From the NCBI RefSeq assembly GCF_025854275.1, contig NZ_CP107567.1, forward strand, positions 3,286,001-3,350,000: DNA of 64,000 bases, in the 5' to 3' direction. Each line of letters starts with the position of its first letter. The stretch's first letter is position 1. Shown here one piece after another: positions 59,503 to 64,000 of the stretch. This DNA is from Streptomyces peucetius (GTDB taxonomy: Bacteria; Actinomycetota; Actinomycetes; Streptomycetales; Streptomycetaceae). Made by a program: the position numbers and the translations under genes. The notes under the pieces were generated by a model, which was not told the origin of the DNA, searched no databases, and saw only the letters and a program-made list of their open reading frames with translations.

Positions 59503-59975
59503 CAGAGATCCCCACACGAACTCAGGTGGCCATAGTCCACGACGGCAGATCTATCGAGAGGAGTCGAGGAGTAGAACTCTATGTGCCCGCCGGGCCACGG
59601 CGGGGGGCCTGCGTGAGCCTTCCCCGGCCCCCACAGCTTCTCTACATTCCGGACATCCACGATGATCCAGGCGTCACTGCCCGCACGCAGACCCAGCCTG
59701 TACGGCACGACGCATCCGGCGTAGGGGGTCGGCGAGAGGTAGACGCCCCACCCAGGCAACCCTACCTGCGTCGACAAGATCGACTCCAGAAACCTAGACT
59801 GCGTGTAGTGGATCAAGTGGCCGAAGATACTGGACACTTCACCGCCTGAGACAGGGTCTATACCCATTTCCTCGAACTCATCAGCAGAGAGGCCGAACTT
59901 TAGCCCCGTTTCATCGATCCTCCCATCCAAGCGCAACTCTTCGATGTAGTGGGCGAGTGAATCGGATCGAGTCAT
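59502..59975 (-). CDS. Possible ADP-ribosyltransferase-fold (HYD1-like) protein
   Basis: A 157-residue protein. The C-terminal 100 residues show LIHYTQSRFLESILSTQVGL, then YLSPTPYAG, WIIVDVRNVEKLWGPG and HIEFYSSTPLDRSAVVDYGH. The H-Y-T opening, the S-P motif and the late EFY/PLD segment resemble Tox-ART-HYD1-type ADP-ribosyltransferases of polymorphic toxins. The match is by eye and remote. ATG with ribosome site GGAGG 8 nt upstream. Coupled to the 153-residue gene downstream. Confidence 0.5.
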   Translation of the reverse strand: MTRSDSLAHYIEELRLDGRIDETGLKFGLSADEFEEMGIDPVSGGEVSSIFGHLIHYTQSRFLESILSTQVGLPGWGVYLSPTPYAGCVVPYRLGLRAGSDAWIIVDVRNVEKLWGPGKAHAGPPPWPGGHIEFYSSTPLDRSAVVDYGHLSSCGDL

Positions 59976-60120
59976 AACACAAACCTCCGCGCTCCTCTCT
60001 AGCCTATGAGCGGATCGACGATACCCGCGAGCCGAGGAAGGAAGGCCGATTACCCGTGCAGCGCAGACGCCGGCCGTAGTTAGCCCTGTTGGCCTGCGTA
60101 CACCCGTCGTTGACCATGCA

Positions 60121-60240
60121 ATCAATATCCCCGACCAGTTTTCGACCCGGGGCGTCGACCTTGAAGTCGCGTCCGATCAGGTCCGCGGCGGGCACCGCCT
60201 TCTTCGCCACAGAGCGACTGGGTGGGGCCTTGGTCGGCAT
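60121..60240 (-). pseudogene. IS3-family transposase remnant
   Basis: The frame reads AVPAADLIGRDFKVDAPGRK, then LVGDID, matching the conserved N-terminal part of the IS3 OrfB catalytic domain (RDF...PG.KWVGDITY). Both sides are unrelated, so only a fragment survives, next to the right end of AICE 2. No other gene is seen in 59976-60419. Confidence 0.65.
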
Positions 60241-60419
60241 ATCTGGTGGAACTGGGGGGACCGTCCGGGCGACCCACTGGAGCTCCGCCCGCACTCACAG
60301 CTCTTCCGGTCCTGACATCCACGCCTGACATCAACGACGGCGCACAGCCGCATCCCTGAGTAACCCAGCACGGCAGCCGGAGGCCCGCGCCTACGCGCGG
60401 AAGAGGGCTAGAGAGCGAA

Positions 60420-60463
60420 CTCCTAAAGCGGGTGTCGCAGGTTCGAATCCTGCCGGGGGCACC
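60420..60463 (+). repeat. attR of AICE 2 (44-bp direct repeat)
   Basis: Exact copy of 43570-43613, carrying only the anticodon-loop-to-3'-end half of tRNA-Arg. It marks the far end of AICE 2. The sequence before it does not fold with it into a tRNA. Confidence 0.95.
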
Positions 60464-60595
60464 GCAAAATTGCAGGTCAACGCACTGGAGGTCTTCCAGG
60501 GAACCTCTCTGGGAGGCCTTCAGGCGCGCAATGGGAACGCCCTGGGAACATTGAGCTGGATATTTCTCACATTTCAGACTTCCTTGCGCTCCTTG

Positions 60596-60703
60596 GGCCG
60601 GCTCATCGGCCACTTCAACCGCAAGGTCCACCTCGTCGTGGGTGGCCATTCCGCGCACCGTTCCCGCACGGTCAGCGACTGGATCGCCGAGCACGCCGAC
60701 CGG
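60596..60703 (+). pseudogene. IS630-like DDE transposase remnant
   Basis: The frame reads HFNRKVHLVVGGHSAHRSRT, then VSDWIAEHADR, similar to the second catalytic block (LV.D.HSAH) of IS630-type transposases, with the aspartate replaced by glycine. No flanking transposase sequence is recognisable in 60464-60954. Confidence 0.6.
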
Positions 60704-60954
60704 GCCCGCGCACGGCCCTCGAGGGCGCCACCGGCCAAGTTCCCCGATGCGCGGACTTCAGATCCGGTGGTTCGATGGGTGCGGGCCGTCAACGCAGCGT
60801 CCATATCGCCACAAGGTCAAAGTGGCGGACAAGGGCCCGGCCCCGTCAGCGAGGGGACCTGGGCTGCATCGGCCTTACGGGCCGTCACCCGGACAACGGT
60901 GCCTGCGATGCGGGCGGGGAATCAGGGGCTGACCCGCGGCGACCTGCTCGGCGC

Positions 60955-61410
60955 CTACGGGTGATCACGCCGGTGACGAGCAGGCCCGCGAAGAGGGCGG
61001 CGATCAATGCAGGGTCGATCGTGTCCAGCGCGTTGGCGATCGTGCGCTGTACGTCGCCCGCAGCGTCGATGACCGCGTCCTGGGAGGGGGTCGCGCCGCA
61101 CGCGGATCTCGTACCAGCCGTAGTAGGCGACGTACACGCCGACGAGAAGGAGGAGCCCGCCGCCGAGGCGCGGGGCAATAGCGCCGATGCGGCGGAGCCG
61201 GGTGACGGCGGTGGTGCGGGTGAGAGCGACGGTCAGGGAGGCGGCGCCGACGATCAGGCCCATTGCGCCCCGTAGGCCGCGAACAGGGCGATGCCCTCTC
61301 CGGTGAAACCGCTGCGGAAGGCGGAGACCACGATGGCGAGGAACGGGGCAATCGTCTGCCGCCAGCACGGCATCCGCCGCAGCATGGGCGGGTCGGCGCG
61401 AGCTATGACA
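60955..61410 (-). pseudogene. CcdA-type cytochrome c biogenesis membrane protein, broken
   Basis: Pieces of a CcdA/DsbD-like protein are spread over three frames: SAFRSGFTGEGIALFAAYGA, then LRRIGAIAPRLGGGLLLLVG and VYVAYYGWYEIRVRR, and finally DTIDPALIAALFAGLLVTGV. At least two frameshifts and a missing N-terminus make it non-functional. CcdA moves reducing power across the membrane. Confidence 0.65.
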
Positions 61411-61618
61411 ATGCCCTCGCCGAGTCGTTCTTCCAGTGCCTCACGCGCGAGTTGCTCCATGAGAGGCGCTGGGCCTCGAAGGCACAGACTCGGCTGGAGT
61501 TGTTCCGCTGGTGTCGTACTACAACCGGCGCCGTCGGCATTCCGCGCTCGGCTACCTCACACCAGCCGAGTTGGAACAGCAACTGATCACGTCACATACG
61601 TTGTCACTCGTCGCATGA
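61360..61618 (+). pseudogene. IS3-family OrfB C-terminal fragment
   Basis: RQHGIRRSMG and then, after a frame change, YDNALAESFFQCLTRELLHE, with the catalytic Glu in ALAESFF, followed by RRRRHSALGYLTPAE. This is the 3' end of an IS3 OrfB with frameshifts. It abuts a fragment of OrfA on the opposite strand. Confidence 0.75.
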
Positions 61619-61804
61619 AACCCGGTGTCCACTCCCGGGGATCGACCTCATGTCCTGCTTGACCCGGTTCCGCAGTCCCTCGGCGCTGACCCCGATCTGC
61701 CGGGCCACCTCGGTGACGGTCTTCCCGGAGGCCCGGACCAGCGCGACCGCGTCGCGCTGGAACTCCTCCGTGTACCGCCTACTGCGGTTGCTCTTGCTTC
61801 CCAC
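61604..61804 (-). pseudogene. IS3-family OrfA (HTH) transposase fragment
   Basis: A 66-residue frame: SRRYTEEFQRDAVALVRASG, then KTVTEVARQIGVSAEGLRNR, the helix-turn-helix of IS3 OrfA proteins. Downstream OrfB is absent on this strand, and the C-terminus runs into unrelated sequence. Tail to tail with an OrfB fragment, so at least two IS copies have been rearranged here. Confidence 0.7.
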
Positions 61805-61872
61805 CTGGCACTACTTCCTCCGGAACCTCACGTCCCAGTCTCCAGGTGTCCAACATCAAGGGGAAGCTTCAC

Positions 61873-62487
61873 TCATCGCTCGGGATAGAAGAACTCCATG
61901 GCGCCGCCGATCTTGATCAGGGAGGAGCCCTCGTGCCGTAGAGCCGATACACGCAACTTCTGCCCAGGCAGCAGCACGAGCAGCATGAGCGGCGACGTGA
62001 CATCCATGGTGAATCGCTCGTCCCGCGCTGTGAGGGCAGGCGACAGGTCCTCGATCTCGATGAGATCGACCTCGCCGCCGAACAACACTGTCACGACGCG
62101 TGCAGATTCGTATCCCTCCTCCGCGTCGCTACGCCCCGTGTAGATGAGGGATTCGGACTCGGACACCACGGCCACGGGGGCACCGGCCAGGGCGTCCTCG
62201 ATGGCCGCAGGCACCTCGATGTCGAATCCCAAGATGGCTCCGCCGAGGTGTTCACAGTCCAGCCAATCTCCGTTGCTGTTCCGTACGGAGTGGTACAGCT
62301 CCTCGGACACAAGCCCGTCACTACGGCGGTGGATAAGGAGCGCGAATCCAAGACTGTCGTCAATCCAGACATCGGCGACGACAGGCCCTTTGGTGAGGGG
62401 AGCGGGCAGGGCATGCCGGGGTCCTTGTTCGGGCTGAAGCGGGCCTGCGTGCAAGGCATCCAGAGCGATATCAGCCATGCCTCTCAT
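61873..62487 (-). CDS. Candidate immunity protein for the adjacent Rhs toxin
   Basis: A 204-residue acidic cytosolic protein (ADVWIDDSLGFALLIHRRSD, LLVLLPGQKLRVSALRHEG, ending GGAMEFFYPER). No family recognised. It lies directly downstream of an Rhs/YD-repeat gene on the same strand, the usual place of the cognate immunity gene, and has a ribosome site AGGAGG before the ATG. A strong hairpin separates it from rhs. Immunity role is inferred from position only. Confidence 0.6.
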   Translation of the reverse strand: MRGMADIALDALHAGPLQPEQGPRHALPAPLTKGPVVADVWIDDSLGFALLIHRRSDGLVSEELYHSVRNSNGDWLDCEHLGGAILGFDIEVPAAIEDALAGAPVAVVSESESLIYTGRSDAEEGYESARVVTVLFGGEVDLIEIEDLSPALTARDERFTMDVTSPLMLLVLLPGQKLRVSALRHEGSSLIKIGGAMEFFYPER

Positions 62488-62563
62488 TGCGCCTCCTGTT
62501 CCTTACTTTGTTCTTCCGCGGGCTTCCATGCGTAGGCGTTGCCTCCGGGGTTTCCGCAGGCGG

Positions 62564-62606
62564 TTGTGCAATGTGGCGCGCCGGGCGGGCGCGCCACATT
62601 GCACAA
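62564..62606. terminator. Hairpin between rhs and candidate immunity gene
   Basis: TTGTGCAATGTGGCGCGCC pairs with GGCGCGCCACATTGCACAA around a 5-nt loop, a perfect 19-bp stem. It would end rhs transcription, so the downstream gene probably has its own promoter or depends on readthrough. Confidence 0.85.
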
Positions 62607-62633
62607 CACGGTTATACGGTCAGCTAAGCCGGA

Positions 62634-64000
62634 TCATGTCTTGGCCATGCAGGAGTAGGACATGTCCGCTACATAGCCGTTCCATCCGAAGACTCCGACC
62701 ATGCCGTACGTCCAGATCCTGGTACCGGGTTTCACCTGGACGGCCACGTGGACAGCCCAGCCGATCTTGACGGGGTTGTACCAGGAGCCCTTGGCCTGCA
62801 TCTTCCGCAGCTTGCCGCTGCGGCCGGGCGGGCTGCCCCACACCTCGACGTACGAGACGTTCTTCGCCAAGTAGCGGTTCGTCCAGCCCATGACCTGGAC
62901 GTTCACGTAGTAGCGGATGTATCGCCAGCCGTTCTTCGCGATACCGGCGCTGCTGCGGCTGACGATGATGCGCATCCCGTAGCCATTCTTGATCCGACGC
63001 TTCCCGCAGTTGGGGTACGTGCCGCTCGCGTCAGTGGAGTTGCACGGGTCTGCATTGGCGTAGTCATAGGCATTCGCCGAGCCGCCAGGTACGGGGTCAA
63101 CCTGCAGGAAGCGGCCCCGGGCCGGATCGTAGAGACGCACACCCATCAGGGTGAGGCCGGAAGGAGTTTCGGAGCTGCGCTGTTGCGAGCCCATCCATCC
63201 GTACCGGGTGGCCGCCTGTCCTGTGCGCGGGTTGCCGTACTCATCATTCTCGAGCGCGACAGGTGCGGTGCCCGAGTCCAGCGGAAGCTGGAGCGCGACG
63301 TCACCGTGGATGTTGGTGAACTGCAGCACTGTGCCGCCGGTCTTACCTGTGATGGCGCCGAGGCCACCGACAGCTGTCTCCACGTTGCGGGTCAGCTCGC
63401 CGGTCGAGACGTTCTCGACGATCCAGCGCGGTATGTCGGTGTCGCTGTCGTAGTGGTTGACCTTGGACGTCGTCTGCGTCCAGGTGCCGCCGCTGTTGGT
63501 CTCCGTCGTCCACGAGCGGACGCGCATGGCGGCATCCAGCTGCCATGTCTGCCTCTTGCCGCTGACAGTCTGCTGACGGACCAGGTCATTGGCATAGTAG
63601 CCAATGCTGCCGTGCCCGGGCGCTGCGGTGGTGCGACCGAAGGCGTCGTACGTGTAACCAGCGTCGACGGTACGGTCGGCGCTGTCGTACGCGAACGTCT
63701 TCGCTGTGCCTCCACTGGTCGGGCAGTCAGCACCCGGCGCAGCGGTCGCTGTGGTGAGCGAGAGACGGTTGCTGTGCTTGTCGAACCCGTACGCACGGCG
63801 GGTGCACACCGTGTTCGAGGTGTCCAAAACCGTGGTCAACCGGCCGAGCGCGTCGTACGTGTACGACTGGTCGGACCAGGCCGCGTGCGCGGTCACCTGG
63901 CCGTGAACGGACTCCTGAACCTGGTCGGAGAAGAGGGTGGTGCCGTCGCTGTCCCGGGTATACGTGCGGGACAAAGCCGACCGCGTGCTGTCCTTTCGCT
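62634..64000 (-). CDS. Rhs/YD-repeat protein, 3' part (runs off window)
   Basis: The frame is open from the window edge, giving the last ~455 residues. YD repeats (YTYDALGRLTTVLDTSNTV, YTYDAFGRTT, YGFDKHSNRLSLT) are followed by the Rhs core end (ENDEYGNPRTG, GLTLMGVRLYDPARGRFLQV, DPVPGG, NAYDYANADP). After this comes a variable tip of about 125 residues (NCGKRRIKNGYGMRIIVSRS... to SYSCMAKT), rich in Trp and Tyr and not recognised. Rhs proteins deliver such tips as toxins; this one has several basic residues but no known catalytic motif. Confidence 0.88.
   Translation of the reverse strand, partial: RKDSTRSALSRTYTRDSDGTTLFSDQVQESVHGQVTAHAAWSDQSYTYDALGRLTTVLDTSNTVCTRRAYGFDKHSNRLSLTTATAAPGADCPTSGGTAKTFAYDSADRTVDAGYTYDAFGRTTAAPGHGSIGYYANDLVRQQTVSGKRQTWQLDAAMRVRSWTTETNSGGTWTQTTSKVNHYDSDTDIPRWIVENVSTGELTRNVETAVGGLGAITGKTGGTVLQFTNIHGDVALQLPLDSGTAPVALENDEYGNPRTGQAATRYGWMGSQQRSSETPSGLTLMGVRLYDPARGRFLQVDPVPGGSANAYDYANADPCNSTDASGTYPNCGKRRIKNGYGMRIIVSRSSAGIAKNGWRYIRYYVNVQVMGWTNRYLAKNVSYVEVWGSPPGRSGKLRKMQAKGSWYNPVKIGWAVHVAVQVKPGTRIWTYGMVGVFGWNGYVADMSYSCMAKT

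Larger units (their letters stand above)
43570..60463 (-). mobile_element. AICE 2, complete, in tRNA-Arg(CCT)
   Basis: A 16.9-kb integrative and conjugative element between perfect 44-bp direct repeats. From the tRNA inward come int, xis, rep, small spread genes, traB, the SCO3933-like gene, a control region with XRE-TPR and GntR-Nudix genes, a conserved inverted-repeat structure, and about 6.5 kb of cargo including a defence-like operon. The backbone is nearly identical to AICE 1 in opposite orientation, while int, xis and regulators are unrelated or only distantly related. Confidence 0.92.

Noticed and set aside
60420..60463. A second tRNA-Arg gene
   Set aside because: Only the 3' half matches; upstream bases do not form D arm or acceptor strand. 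It is the att repeat of AICE 2.
43570..60463. Classical ICE with relaxase and type IV secretion
   Set aside because: No relaxase, VirB or coupling ATPase genes; the single FtsK-like TraB shows AICE-type double-stranded DNA transfer.

Overview
The window is high-G+C actinobacterial chromosome, almost certainly Streptomyces. The evidence is a divisome gene sepX next to a moeA/glp-moaC-mogA cluster, an hrdD-type sigma factor, mscL, many GTG/TTG/CTG starts, ATGA-coupled genes and actinomycete integrative and conjugative elements (AICEs). No accession is known to me; names rest on protein sequence and context only.

Layout. (1) 1-9654: most of a first AICE whose left end lies outside the window. 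It carries a YdcF-like gene, a GntR regulator, a transfer operon (SCO3933-like protein, FtsK/TraB translocase, Spd-type small proteins), a rolling-circle Rep, Xis and Int, and ends at a tRNA-Ala(CGC). (2) 9751-43406: about 34 kb of chromosomal genes: sepX, molybdenum cofactor genes, galU, formyltetrahydrofolate cyclo-ligase, penicillin acylase, K+/H+ antiporter, MFS pumps with WYL, MarR and TetR regulators, mscL, hrdD, an M6 protease, an acyl-CoA synthetase, and a damaged rhodanese/YceI/multicopper oxidase cluster. (3) 43570-60463: a complete second AICE bounded by a perfect 44-bp direct repeat of the tRNA-Arg(CCT) 3' end. Its int-xis-rep-transfer backbone is nearly identical to the first element but inverted, with a different integrase, excisionase and regulators and an extra cytosine methyltransferase. 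(4) 53890-59975: cargo of the second element, visibly poorer in G+C. It holds a three-gene operon of nuclease-like protein, small middle protein and zinc-hook SMC/Rad50-like ATPase, which looks like a Lamassu/ABC-three-component antiphage system, followed by poorly characterised genes including a possible ADP-ribosyltransferase-fold protein. (5) 60464-64000: decayed insertion sequences, a broken ccdA, a candidate immunity gene and the 3' end of an Rhs/YD-repeat toxin gene that runs off the window.

How the genes work together. In both AICEs Int and Xis would excise the element, Rep (HUH motif) would amplify it by rolling circle, TraB would pump double-stranded DNA into the recipient, and the Spd proteins would spread it through the mycelium. 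The control modules differ: GntR with three TGTCCTAGGACT-type operators in element 1, and XRE-TPR plus a GntR-Nudix fusion (Pif-like) with TGGTGCGCACCA palindromes in element 2. The most interesting points are the defence-like operon as AICE cargo, the conserved three-stem inverted-repeat structure found in both elements, and the two inverted backbones, which could recombine to flip the chromosomal block between them.
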